From an uncultured Ruminococcus sp. (lineage in GTDB: Bacteria > Bacillota > Clostridia > Oscillospirales > Ruminococcaceae), in contig CAJTOG010000037.1 of assembly GCA_910577575.1 (NCBI GenBank), forward strand, positions 1-18,849: DNA of 18,849 nt, read 5' to 3'. The notes under the pieces were generated by a model. That model had not been told where the DNA came from. It saw only the letters and a program-made list of their open reading frames with translations, and did no database searches. A program made the translations under genes and the position numbers. Numbering within the stretch: position 1 is the stretch's first letter; each line of letters begins with the position of its first letter. Shown here in pieces: positions 7,270 to 13,905 of this stretch.

Positions 7270-8482
7270 TAAACTTGAAGTCCTTGCACCTGCCGGAGAT
7301 GAAGAACGCCTGAATGCCGCACTGAATTATGGGGCAGACGCTGTATATCTCGGACGACAGCAATTTGGTATGCGTGCGTCTCCCATGAATTTCGACTTTG
7401 AACAGCTTATAAATGCAGTAAAGTCAGCTCATGCAAAAGGAGTCAAAGTATACCTGACCTGCAATACTCTTCCAAGGAATAATGAAATTCCATTTTTTGA
7501 AAAGTTCGTAAAAGAAGCAGTTGAAGCTGATGTTGATGCACTCATAGTTGCTGATATTGGCTTACTGATGATGATTAAGAAATTTGCTCCCGATATGGAA
7601 ATACACATTTCAACTCAGACAGGAATTGTAAATTATGTTACTGCCCGTGAACTTTATAATTTAGGTGCAAAAAGAATTGTGCTTGCAAGAGAATTGTCTC
7701 TTGATGAGATTGCTGAAATACGGGCAAAAACAAATCCCGATATGGATATTGAATGTTTTGTGCATGGTGCAATGTGTGTATCATTCTCAGGACGCTGTCT
7801 GCTTTCGCAGTATCTTGTCAACCGTGACGCAAACAGAGGAGAATGTGCACAGCCATGCCGATGGGGTTATCATCTTGTCGAAGAAAAACGTCCGAATGAA
7901 TTTTTTCCGATTTTTGAAGATGAAAAAGGAACGTACATTCTTAACGCTAAAGATATGTGCATGATTGAACATATTGACAAGCTTGCTGAAGCAGGAGTTA
8001 CAAGCCTTAAAATTGAAGGACGTGCAAAATCTGCATACTATGTAACCGTAGTTACAAATGCATACAGAATGGCAGTTGATGAATATTATAAAAATCCTTA
8101 CAATTTCAAGCTTCCCGACTGGATTCGTGATGAAGTCTATAAAGTAAGCCACAGAAAATACTGCAATGGATTCTTCTTTGGTACTCCCGAAAACTCACAG
8201 TACTACGAAAACAGCGGATACATACGCAATTATGATATAATTGCAGTTGTTGAAAAATGTGAAAATGGTATTGTCTACTGCACTCAAAGAAACAGATTTT
8301 TTGCAGGTGATAAAGTTGAGCTGTTGTCACCGTCTGCAAAACCTTTTATTATGACTTTAAGTAATCTTTATGACGAAAATAATGAAGAAATTACTGTGGC
8401 CAATCATGCGATGATGAAATTCTCATTTAAGTGTGATATTAATTTTCCGTCAGGTACAGTTATCCGAAAAGTTGTTGAATAA
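7262..8482 (+). CDS. U32 family protein, probable tRNA 5-hydroxyuridine synthase (TrhP/YrrO-like)
   Basis: The 406-residue protein begins LEVLAPAGD and carries the U32 signature ECFVHGAMCVSFSGRCLLS (164-182). Cysteines at 172, 179, 195 and 233 have nearly the spacing of the four iron-sulfur ligands reported for the relative UbiU, so an Fe-S cluster is likely. U32 proteins were once called collagenase-like peptidases. TrhP (E. coli YegQ, Bacillus YrrO) takes part in prephenate-dependent 5-hydroxylation of wobble uridine in tRNA. The position after mltG matches Bacillus, where yrrL (mltG) lies near yrrN/yrrO; the methyltransferase usually between them (yrrM/trmR) is absent here. ATG 7262 is chosen because GGAGG (7251-7255) lies 6 nt upstream. 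It overlaps mltG by 8 bp. Peptidase activity cannot be excluded. Confidence 0.9.
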   Translation: MNNKLEVLAPAGDEERLNAALNYGADAVYLGRQQFGMRASPMNFDFEQLINAVKSAHAKGVKVYLTCNTLPRNNEIPFFEKFVKEAVEADVDALIVADIGLLMMIKKFAPDMEIHISTQTGIVNYVTARELYNLGAKRIVLARELSLDEIAEIRAKTNPDMDIECFVHGAMCVSFSGRCLLSQYLVNRDANRGECAQPCRWGYHLVEEKRPNEFFPIFEDEKGTYILNAKDMCMIEHIDKLAEAGVTSLKIEGRAKSAYYVTVVTNAYRMAVDEYYKNPYNFKLPDWIRDEVYKVSHRKYCNGFFFGTPENSQYYENSGYIRNYDIIAVVEKCENGIVYCTQRNRFFAGDKVELLSPSAKPFIMTLSNLYDENNEEITVANHAMMKFSFKCDINFPSGTVIRKVVE

Positions 8483-8594
8483 AAACAGTTCTCTTTTTTA
8501 ACCAATAATTTTAATTTATATCTTTAAATAAACATATAATTAAAGTCAAATCAGGAACATATTAAAATCTGTTAACACTTTATTAACAAAAAAC

Positions 8595-8620
8595 ACCGTG
8601 TATTTGAATTAATACACGGT
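8595..8620 (-). terminator. Rho-independent terminator of tyrS, between convergent genes
   Basis: ACCGTGTATT (8595-8604) and AATACACGGT (8611-8620) form a perfect 10-bp stem with a 6-nt loop. Read on the minus strand, the stem is 11 nt after the tyrS stop and is followed by GTGTTTTTTG, a good U-tract. On the plus strand only ATTTTAAT follows, so it may stop the thyX operon less efficiently. The 149-bp gap between the converging genes holds no other feature I can support. Confidence 0.85.
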
Positions 8621-8631
8621 ATTTTAATATC

Positions 8632-9849
8632 TTATTTAACAATAACCTTCTTGAATACCTTTTTGCCCTTACGGATAATAATTTCACCTTCAAGCTTAAT
8701 CTGAGCCTTGGCGTCTGTCATTTTTTCATCGTTTATAGTAATTCCACCCTGCTGAACAAGACGGCGTGCCTCTGATACTGACGTAGCAAGTCCTGCTTTT
8801 ACAACAAGATTAAGCAATCCGATTGTACTGTCATTAAAATCAGCAGAATCAATTTCAACAGTCGGCATATTCTCATTTGAACTGTTACCGCCGAAAAGAG
8901 CTTTGGAAGCTTCTTTTGCCTTGGAAGCTTCTGCCTCGCCATGAACAAGTTTAGTAAGTTCATAAGCAAGAAGCTCTTTTGCCTTATTATATTCTGCACC
9001 CTCCAGAGTCTTTTCCATTTCCTCAATTTCTTCAACAGGTACAAAAGTGAGCATTTTCAGACACTTTATTACATCTGTGTCCGCTACATTTCTCCAGTAC
9101 TGGAAAAACTCATAGGGACTGGTTTTTTCAGGGTCAAGCCATACTGCACCTTTTTCGGTCTTGCCCATTTTCTTGCCCTCGGAGTTGAGAAGAAGTGTTA
9201 TAGTCATTGCATAAGCATCTTTGCCGAGCTTACGGCGGATAAGCTCAGTACCGCCAAGCATATTTGCCCACTGGTCATCACCACCGAACTGCATATTACA
9301 ACCATACTTCTCAAAAAGCTCAAGAAAATCATAACTCTGCATAATCATGTAATTGAACTCAAGGAAAGTAAGTCCACGTTCCATACGCTGTTTATAGCAT
9401 TCATGTGAAAGCATTCTGTTTACACTGAAATGAGCTCCAACTTCACGGAGAATTTCAACATAATTAAGCTTCATAAGCCAGTCGGCATTGTTTACAATAA
9501 TTGCCTTATCATCAGAAAAATCAATAAAATTACTCATCTGCTTCTTGAAACAATCAACATTGTGCTGTATCGTTTCCGGAGTCATCATCTTTCGCATATC
9601 AGTTTTGCCTGACGGGTCACCAATCATGGCTGTACCTCCGCCGATAAGAACGATAGGCTTGTTTCCAGCCATTTGCAAACGCTTCATAAGACAAAGTGCC
9701 ATAAAGTGACCGACATGAAGACTGTCCGCCGTAGGGTCAAAACCAATATAAAAAGTAGCTTTGCCTGCATTTACAAGCTCCTCAATTTCCTTTTCGTCTG
9801 TAAGCTGTGCAAGCAGACCTCTTCTTTTAAGTTCTTCAAAAGTAGTCAT
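8632..9849 (-). CDS. tyrS: Tyrosyl-tRNA synthetase
   Basis: TyrRS is a class I synthetase that charges tRNA-Tyr. The 405-residue protein has the HIGH-equivalent HVGH (45-48), the tyrosine-site block GGDDQWANMLGG (189-200), and a KMSKS-equivalent loop KMGKT (227-231). A C-terminal S4 RNA-binding domain spans about 345-400 (VSEARRLVQQGGITIND). The KMGKT loop and length fit a bacterial TyrRS group common in Clostridia. ATG 9849 has GGAG (9861-9858) 8 nt upstream. Expression should rise when tRNA-Tyr is uncharged, through the UAC-specific T-box some 330 nt upstream; two short reading frames lie between T-box and tyrS. A strong terminator follows. Confidence 0.97.
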   Translation of the reverse strand: MTTFEELKRRGLLAQLTDEKEIEELVNAGKATFYIGFDPTADSLHVGHFMALCLMKRLQMAGNKPIVLIGGGTAMIGDPSGKTDMRKMMTPETIQHNVDCFKKQMSNFIDFSDDKAIIVNNADWLMKLNYVEILREVGAHFSVNRMLSHECYKQRMERGLTFLEFNYMIMQSYDFLELFEKYGCNMQFGGDDQWANMLGGTELIRRKLGKDAYAMTITLLLNSEGKKMGKTEKGAVWLDPEKTSPYEFFQYWRNVADTDVIKCLKMLTFVPVEEIEEMEKTLEGAEYNKAKELLAYELTKLVHGEAEASKAKEASKALFGGNSSNENMPTVEIDSADFNDSTIGLLNLVVKAGLATSVSEARRLVQQGGITINDEKMTDAKAQIKLEGEIIIRKGKKVFKKVIVK

Positions 9850-9862
9850 AATTTTTTCTCCT

Positions 9863-9982
9863 TTATATTAAATTATTTTTTATATATTGAAGATAATCCT
9901 TGCGGACTATCAGTTCACGGTTATTTCTGTACCAGTCATAAGACTGATTCAATCCTGTTTCAAGCGATTTCACATCAGGCAT
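9863..9982 (-). pseudogene. 39-codon ORF resembling the C-terminal tail of an NAD-dependent epimerase
   Basis: The frame from ATG 9982 to TAA 9865-9863 encodes 39 residues, including SLETGLNQSYDWYRNN and DYLQYIKNNL. To me this looks like the tail of extended short-chain dehydrogenase/epimerase proteins, where a Glu-Gly-Leu...Trp-Tyr helix ends the polypeptide. No Rossmann fold or active site is present upstream: the preceding sequence is a small membrane ORF in a different frame, overlapping by 13 bp. It has no ribosome site of its own. It may be the scar of a deleted gene in the tyrS operon, or a short coupled peptide. The similarity is judged by eye only. Confidence 0.4.
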
Positions 9983-10176
9983 AATTTTTCAGCTTTTCTG
10001 TCAAATTTCCTTTCTTTTAAAATTGTAGAAACATGACAGGCAATTACAATTGCAACCGCAATATATCCAATAAATATGGGTATACTTTTACAATAAAACA
10101 ATATCAGCAGTAAAATAAAAAGAATTAAAATTACCAATGTAGTAATATGACTTTTCAAATTCGGATTCTTATTCAT
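9970..10176 (-). CDS. Small two-helix membrane protein, unknown function, in the tyrS T-box operon
   Basis: The 68-residue product has a short polar N-terminus, a first hydrophobic helix (about 11-29, rich in Leu/Ile), a short turn (KSIPIF), a second helix (about 33-52) and a basic tail (KERKFDRKAEK). I do not recognise the family. The ATG at 10176 lies 2 nt after the U-tract of the T-box terminator. The only ribosome-site candidate, GGGGA at 10190-10186, is the 3' arm of that terminator and is 9 nt upstream. Translation would therefore be possible only on read-through transcripts. The same frame stays open backwards through the T-box, but that part is RNA leader, not protein. The gene ends inside the start of the 39-codon ORF. 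Confidence 0.6.
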   Translation of the reverse strand: MNKNPNLKSHITTLVILILFILLLILFYCKSIPIFIGYIAVAIVIACHVSTILKERKFDRKAEKLCLM

Positions 10177-10178
10177 AT

Positions 10179-10417
10179 AAAAAAATCCCCGGACAGAAAT
10201 ATTGCTGTCCGAGGACGAAATTACTTCGTGGTACCACCTCAGTTTATCGGCATATAAATATCCCGACCTCAAAAGCTGTAACGGGCTGACCCGTCCGCAC
10301 CTACTTTGTTTCAATGCGGCAACTCCCGAATGTAATTCCCTGAGAATCCTCACTTTCTCACACCAACCGAAAGCTCTCTGAATCGGACTTATTCCCAGAT
10401 TTAATCCGTTCACTGTT
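10179..10417 (-). promoter_or_regulatory. T-box riboswitch, tRNA-Tyr specific (UAC specifier)
   Basis: On the minus strand the leader contains, in order: Stem I with AGAGAGC and the GNUG-type CGGTTGGTG; the specifier TAC (10334-10332) in GGGAATTACATTC; a hairpin ACGGG-tcag-CCCGT; the T-box core AGGTGGTACCACG; and the terminator stem TCCTCGGACAG / CTGTCCGGGGA (one G-U pair, loop 10204-10197) followed by seven T (10185-10179). TGGT in the core would pair with ACCA, that is, discriminator A73, which fits tRNA-Tyr. Uncharged tRNA-Tyr should stabilise the antiterminator (GAGG with CCTC) and allow read-through into the small membrane ORF and tyrS. Confidence 0.93.
10186..10190 (-). promoter_or_regulatory. 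Candidate ribosome site inside the T-box terminator 3' arm
   Basis: GGGGA forms the last paired bases of the terminator stem and lies 9 nt before ATG 10176. In the antiterminator form it is unpaired. It is the only purine-rich stretch near that start. Confidence 0.4.
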
Positions 10418-10423
10418 TTTAAT

Positions 10424-10452
10424 ATAATATCATAAACGGCAAAAATTGTCAA
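10424..10452 (-). promoter_or_regulatory. Promoter of the T-box/tyrS operon
   Basis: Perfect TTGACA (10452-10447), a 17-bp spacer and TATTAT (10429-10424) on the minus strand. The expected start near 10417 places the T-box at the 5' end of the transcript. It is divergent from the tRNA-Thr promoter. Confidence 0.85.
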
Positions 10453-10492
10453 GCATTTTTTTAGTTAATATAAAAAAATATATCCAGCCCCC

Positions 10493-10521
10493 TTGACATT
10501 TCATGTAAAATAGTATATAAT
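10493..10521 (+). promoter_or_regulatory. Consensus promoter of tRNA-Thr
   Basis: TTGACA (10493-10498), a 17-bp spacer and TATAAT (10516-10521) match the sigma-A consensus at every hexamer position. The start near 10528 leaves a leader of about 7 nt before the tRNA. No separate promoter is visible before the downstream SGNH gene. Confidence 0.9.
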
Positions 10522-10534
10522 ATTTATTGTTAAC

Positions 10535-10610
10535 GCTGATGTGGCACAGTCGGTAGCGCAACGCCTTGGTAAGGCGTAGGTCGTCGGTTCAAGTCCGATC
10601 ATCAGCTCCA
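10535..10610 (+). tRNA. tRNA-Thr (anticodon GGT)
   Basis: The 76-nt gene folds as a full cloverleaf: acceptor GCTGATG/CATCAGC, D-arm GCAC-AGTCGGTA-GCGC, anticodon stem ACGCC/GGCGT with loop TTGGTAA (anticodon GGT at 10568-10570), a 5-nt variable loop AGGTC, T-arm GTCGG-TTCAAGT-CCGAT, discriminator T and encoded CCA. It should read ACC and ACU. The third D-stem pair is A-C (10546 with 10557), a mismatch where U-A or similar is usual. Confidence 0.96.
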
Positions 10611-10643
10611 ATCCTGCGGGTGGAATATTCCTGCAGGATTTTT
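10611..10643 (+). terminator. Terminator between tRNA-Thr and the SGNH hydrolase gene
   Basis: ATCCTGC (10611-10617) pairs with GCAGGAT (10633-10639) and is followed by a short T-run (10639-10643). The stem begins immediately after the tRNA CCA. The loop contains the palindrome GGAATATTCC. The short U-tract suggests partial read-through into the next gene. Confidence 0.7.
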
Positions 10644-10653
10644 CTATGATTTT

Positions 10654-10658
10654 AGGAG
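10654..10658 (+). promoter_or_regulatory. Ribosome binding site that decides the SGNH gene start
   Basis: AGGAG lies 10 nt before TTG at 10669. The in-frame GTG at 10660 is only 1 nt away, too close to be used, so TTG 10669 is preferred. Confidence 0.6.
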
Positions 10659-10668
10659 TGTGATTAAT

Positions 10669-11733
10669 TTGAAAAATATCTTTAAGGATTTTTATGGAAG
10701 ATTCAATAAGTCCCCTGTTATTCCCACCATTGCCATTGCAGGATTGGTATGCCTCATTTCTCTTGCAGTCATTACAATTTCAAAAAGCCCTGAACGAAAA
10801 GCTGCCGATAAAATGACAGCATTAAGACTTGCAGCCATTTCCTCACCGCAAACAATTACAACTTCCGTTCCGGAAATCCTAAAGGATTACGAAATTACAG
10901 AAACTTCTCCTGTTCAGTCTATTCCGGAAGATTTGAATAAAGAGACTTATAGAAATTCCGATTTCAATATTACATATCATGAAAGTACTTCCGTTTCCGA
11001 AATAACAACTGCTACAAACACGGAAACTGTAACTACATCTTCTTCAGAAACCACTACAACAAATACTCCTCATTCCTATGACTACAGCTATATTTCTGCC
11101 GGAGATTCTCCGAATAGTTCCTTCTATCAGGACAGGCTCACTGTTATAGGCGATTCAATTGCTTCAGGTTTCAATGCCTACGGATATATACCATATGAAC
11201 ATAATATTGCTCAGAGTTCACTTTCACTCTGGAATATGGAAAGCTTTACTTTTGATGTGGGCGGTTACTATATGGGACTTCTTGATGCAGTTGATGCCGT
11301 TAATTCACCTCTTTATTATGTTTCAATAGGAATGAATGATATTTATGCATATACTTCATATGATTATGCCTCCGCTATGGTAAATCTTGTTCAGCGGATT
11401 CTTGAACGTGTTCCGACTGCTACAATAGTTGTTGGAGCTATAACTCCTGTTTCAGAATACAATTATTATACGGACAATGCTTCAATCCGTGAGTTTAATT
11501 ATGCATTGCAGACAAGCATAGAAAGTATCGGTTCAAATCAGATTCTGTTCTTTGATGCATATTCTGTACTGGCAGACCCATATACCCTTGCTTTGAACTA
11601 TGATAGCTCAGGCGGTGACGGTCTGCACCTTTCCGGTTCAAGTTATGAATATGTTCTGAAATGTCTTTTTAATTTTCTTGATTCAACCAATGCCAAATCA
11701 CAAATCGATATCCATGATACAACAGGCTATTAA
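10669..11733 (+). CDS. Membrane-anchored SGNH/GDSL hydrolase with Thr-rich linker (TTG start)
   Basis: The 354-residue protein has a cytoplasmic N-terminus, one membrane segment (about 18-37), a Ser/Thr/Glu-rich extracellular linker (about 60-135) and an SGNH-hydrolase domain. Block I is VIGDSIASG with Ser163, block III is GMND (221-224), and block V is DGLHLSG with Asp317 and His320, giving a complete catalytic set. Such proteins are usually extracellular carbohydrate or peptidoglycan O-acyl esterases, but the substrate cannot be read here. The gene follows tRNA-Thr and a terminator with no promoter of its own visible, so it may depend on read-through from the tRNA promoter. A long-stem terminator follows. 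Confidence 0.9.
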   Translation: MKNIFKDFYGRFNKSPVIPTIAIAGLVCLISLAVITISKSPERKAADKMTALRLAAISSPQTITTSVPEILKDYEITETSPVQSIPEDLNKETYRNSDFNITYHESTSVSEITTATNTETVTTSSSETTTTNTPHSYDYSYISAGDSPNSSFYQDRLTVIGDSIASGFNAYGYIPYEHNIAQSSLSLWNMESFTFDVGGYYMGLLDAVDAVNSPLYYVSIGMNDIYAYTSYDYASAMVNLVQRILERVPTATIVVGAITPVSEYNYYTDNASIREFNYALQTSIESIGSNQILFFDAYSVLADPYTLALNYDSSGGDGLHLSGSSYEYVLKCLFNFLDSTNAKSQIDIHDTTGY

Positions 11734-11742
11734 TAAATCATT

Positions 11743-11779
11743 AAACAAAAACGGCTGTTCTTATCAGTCGTTTTTGTTT
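11743..11779 (+). terminator. Terminator after the SGNH hydrolase gene
   Basis: AAACAAAAACGGCTG (11743-11757) pairs with CAGTCGTTTTTGTTT (11765-11779) around a 7-nt loop: 15 bp with one G-U pair, and the 3' arm itself forms the U-rich tract. Confidence 0.85.
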
Positions 11780-11827
11780 TCGGAAATTTTCATAATTTTT
11801 TGATGTACTGATTGTAGAAATTACATA

Positions 11828-11856
11828 GTGACAAATTCAGAAAAATATGATATAAT
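11828..11856 (+). promoter_or_regulatory. Promoter of dnaD and the helicase-loader gene
   Basis: GTGACA (11828-11833), a 17-bp spacer and a perfect TATAAT (11851-11856), about 30 nt upstream of the dnaD ribosome site. Confidence 0.65.
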
Positions 11857-11894
11857 TATTCTTACACTAAAAAAATTTCATTGGAGGGGATTTT

Positions 11895-12881
11895 TTGGAC
11901 TTTAAAGCAAATAATACTATATGGGGGACTATGTTCGGAATTCCATGTATAATTGCAGACAATTTCCTGAAACTTGCATCAGGTGAACAGATAAAAGTTC
12001 TGCTTTACCTTCTTAGACATTCAGGCAGAAATATTACATCAGAGGAAATCGCTTCCAACACAGGCGTTTCTCCTCAACAGACAGAAAACGCTATTATTTT
12101 TTGGCAGCAAGTCAATGTTCTTTCTTCTGATTCTTCGCTGAACAAAATAAATGCTGCTTCAAATATAACGAATCCACCAGTTCAGAATGTTCGGACAGAT
12201 GAAACGGACTCTGAAAAAACATCAGACCATCTTTCAGTCCTTTCTCAGATTAAAAGACCAGATTTGAAGAATACTGAAATAGTTGAAAGAATGCAACAGT
12301 CTCAGGACATTGCAGACCTTTTCAAAGTTGCCGAAAGCATTCTCGGAACTTTAAACAACGCCATGTACAGTTCAATTATATGGTATTATGATTATCTGGG
12401 ATTAAAAAAGGAAGTAATAATAACACTTATACATTACTGCAAATCAATTGAAAAAACATATCCGAAATATATTGATGCCATTGCAGTTGACTGGGCAGAC
12501 GGTGATATTAATACACTTAAAAAGTCTCAGGAAGAAGTCAATCGTCTTTCTGCTCTTAATGAATATAAATCAAGAATCATGTGGCTTTTCAAGATAAAGG
12601 ATATAGCAAAGAAAAACCTTAAACTTATTGAAAGCTGGCAAAAAATGGGAATACCATTTGAGCTTGTCAACTATGCTTATGAAAAAACTCTTGAAAATAT
12701 AAACAAGATTTCTTTTCCTTATATAAATAAAATTCTTGTTTCATGGTATGACAGCGGTTTCAAAACTGTTGAAGAAGTTAAGGACAAAGAACCCGACTTC
12801 ATGAAGAACAAAAGCAATCAGCGTAATAATGAAGAAAAATCGGATATAGATAAATATAAATTTGTAATAAATAATATTTAG
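11895..12881 (+). CDS. dnaD: DnaD-domain primosome protein (TTG start)
   Basis: DnaD-type proteins remodel DNA at the origin or at restarted forks and recruit the helicase loader. The 328-residue product has an N-terminal winged-helix region (about 20-80, including SGRNITSEEIASNTGVS) and a variable linker (about 85-125). Two DnaB_2/DDBH2-type repeats follow: one around 140-205 with IIWYYDYLGLKKEVI, one around 225-300 ending in the typical ISFPYINKILVSWYDSGFKT. The charged tail would help DNA binding. TTG 11895 is the start, with GGAGGGG (11883-11889) just upstream and no suitable ATG. The helicase-loader gene follows after 11 bp, as in many Clostridia. Whether it is the only DnaD-domain protein in the genome cannot be told. 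Confidence 0.9.
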   Translation: MDFKANNTIWGTMFGIPCIIADNFLKLASGEQIKVLLYLLRHSGRNITSEEIASNTGVSPQQTENAIIFWQQVNVLSSDSSLNKINAASNITNPPVQNVRTDETDSEKTSDHLSVLSQIKRPDLKNTEIVERMQQSQDIADLFKVAESILGTLNNAMYSSIIWYYDYLGLKKEVIITLIHYCKSIEKTYPKYIDAIAVDWADGDINTLKKSQEEVNRLSALNEYKSRIMWLFKIKDIAKKNLKLIESWQKMGIPFELVNYAYEKTLENINKISFPYINKILVSWYDSGFKTVEEVKDKEPDFMKNKSNQRNNEEKSDIDKYKFVINNI

Positions 12882-12892
12882 AGGTAATTAAT

Positions 12893-13867
12893 TTGGAAAA
12901 TAAAATACTTGAAAAAGCTCTTTTAATACTTAATCAAAGAAGAACAAAAGCAATTTCTGAAAATGAGATGCGTATTCAGGAAATAAATACAAAAATTCCT
13001 CAGATAAAAGAAATTAACAATATGCTTTTCAACACAAGCAAGGAACTTATAAAAATTATGAGTTCCCGTGAAAGTGAAGAAGTCAAGAATAAAATGATTG
13101 AACAGACCAAACGCAACAACCTTGACGCACAGGTTCTGGCTGAAAATCTTCTGCGGAAAAACGGATATCCTGCCGATTATCTAAACATTCATTTTAATTG
13201 TCAAAAATGCCATGATACAGGTTATAACGGTAATGTATTCTGCGAATGTTTTCAAAAACTGTGCGGAACACTTAGAGCTCGGGAAATAAACAACAATTCA
13301 AAGTTAAATCTTTCAACTTTTGAAACTTTCAGTCTTGGATATTATAAAGGTAACGACTATATCACAATGAAAAAAATTTTTAACTATGCAATAGAATATA
13401 TCGAAAATTTTTCTTCCGATTCAAAAAGTCTACTTTTTTTAGGTGAAACAGGTCTCGGAAAAACTCATTTATCACTTGCAATTGCAAATGTTGTAATTCA
13501 AAAAGGCTATAGTGTTCTGTATGATTCGTCTATAAATATACTCAGAAATATTGAAAAAGAACATTTCAATCATGAATATACAACTGAAATAGCCGACCTC
13601 GTTATGGATACGGACTTACTTATAATTGATGATTTGGGTACAGAATACGAAACAAAATTTTACAGTTCGACTGTATACAATATAATAAATACTCGCCTAA
13701 ACAAAAACAAACCTACTATAATAAGTACAAACATGAATTTTGAAGCAATTAAAAGAAGATATGATGAACGTGTTGTTTCGCGTTTAACTTCAATGTATAC
13801 CTGTCTGGAATTTAAAGGTGAAGATGTACGTCTGCAAATTAAACATAGAAATGTCCCAAACAAATAA
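12893..13867 (+). CDS. dnaC: Replicative helicase loader, DnaI/DnaC-type AAA+ ATPase (TTG start)
   Basis: This AAA+ ATPase should load the hexameric replicative helicase with DnaD. The 324-residue protein has a helical N-terminal part (1-95), then a zinc-binding cluster with Cys103, Cys106, Cys117 and Cys119, as in Bacillus DnaI. The ATPase domain carries Walker A GETGLGKT (184-191), Walker B LLIIDDLG (242-249), sensor-1 IISTN (276-280) and RYDERVVSRL (289-298) with the arginine-finger region. TTG 12893 has TAGAGG 8 nt upstream. Bacillus calls this protein DnaI and automated annotation often says DnaC; the Cys cluster and dnaD neighbour favour the DnaI type. The stop codon is part of the terminator stem. 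Confidence 0.92.
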   Translation: MENKILEKALLILNQRRTKAISENEMRIQEINTKIPQIKEINNMLFNTSKELIKIMSSRESEEVKNKMIEQTKRNNLDAQVLAENLLRKNGYPADYLNIHFNCQKCHDTGYNGNVFCECFQKLCGTLRAREINNNSKLNLSTFETFSLGYYKGNDYITMKKIFNYAIEYIENFSSDSKSLLFLGETGLGKTHLSLAIANVVIQKGYSVLYDSSINILRNIEKEHFNHEYTTEIADLVMDTDLLIIDDLGTEYETKFYSSTVYNIINTRLNKNKPTIISTNMNFEAIKRRYDERVVSRLTSMYTCLEFKGEDVRLQIKHRNVPNK

Positions 13868-13905
13868 AAAATGCAGTGCAGAAAGAACACTGCATTTTTT
13901 ATTTG
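13861..13905 (+). terminator. Terminator overlapping the helicase-loader stop codon
   Basis: Positions 13861-13878 pair perfectly with 13888-13905: an 18-bp stem with a 9-nt loop (CAGAAAGAA). The 5' arm begins in the last codons and includes the TAA at 13865-13867; the 3' arm ends in TTTTTTATTTG. Its symmetry makes it able to act in both directions. Confidence 0.9.

Noticed and set aside
9970..10452. One 160-residue protein spanning the whole region upstream of tyrS
   Set aside because: The upstream two thirds is T-box RNA with conserved structural elements; only the last 68 codons, after the terminator, look protein-coding.
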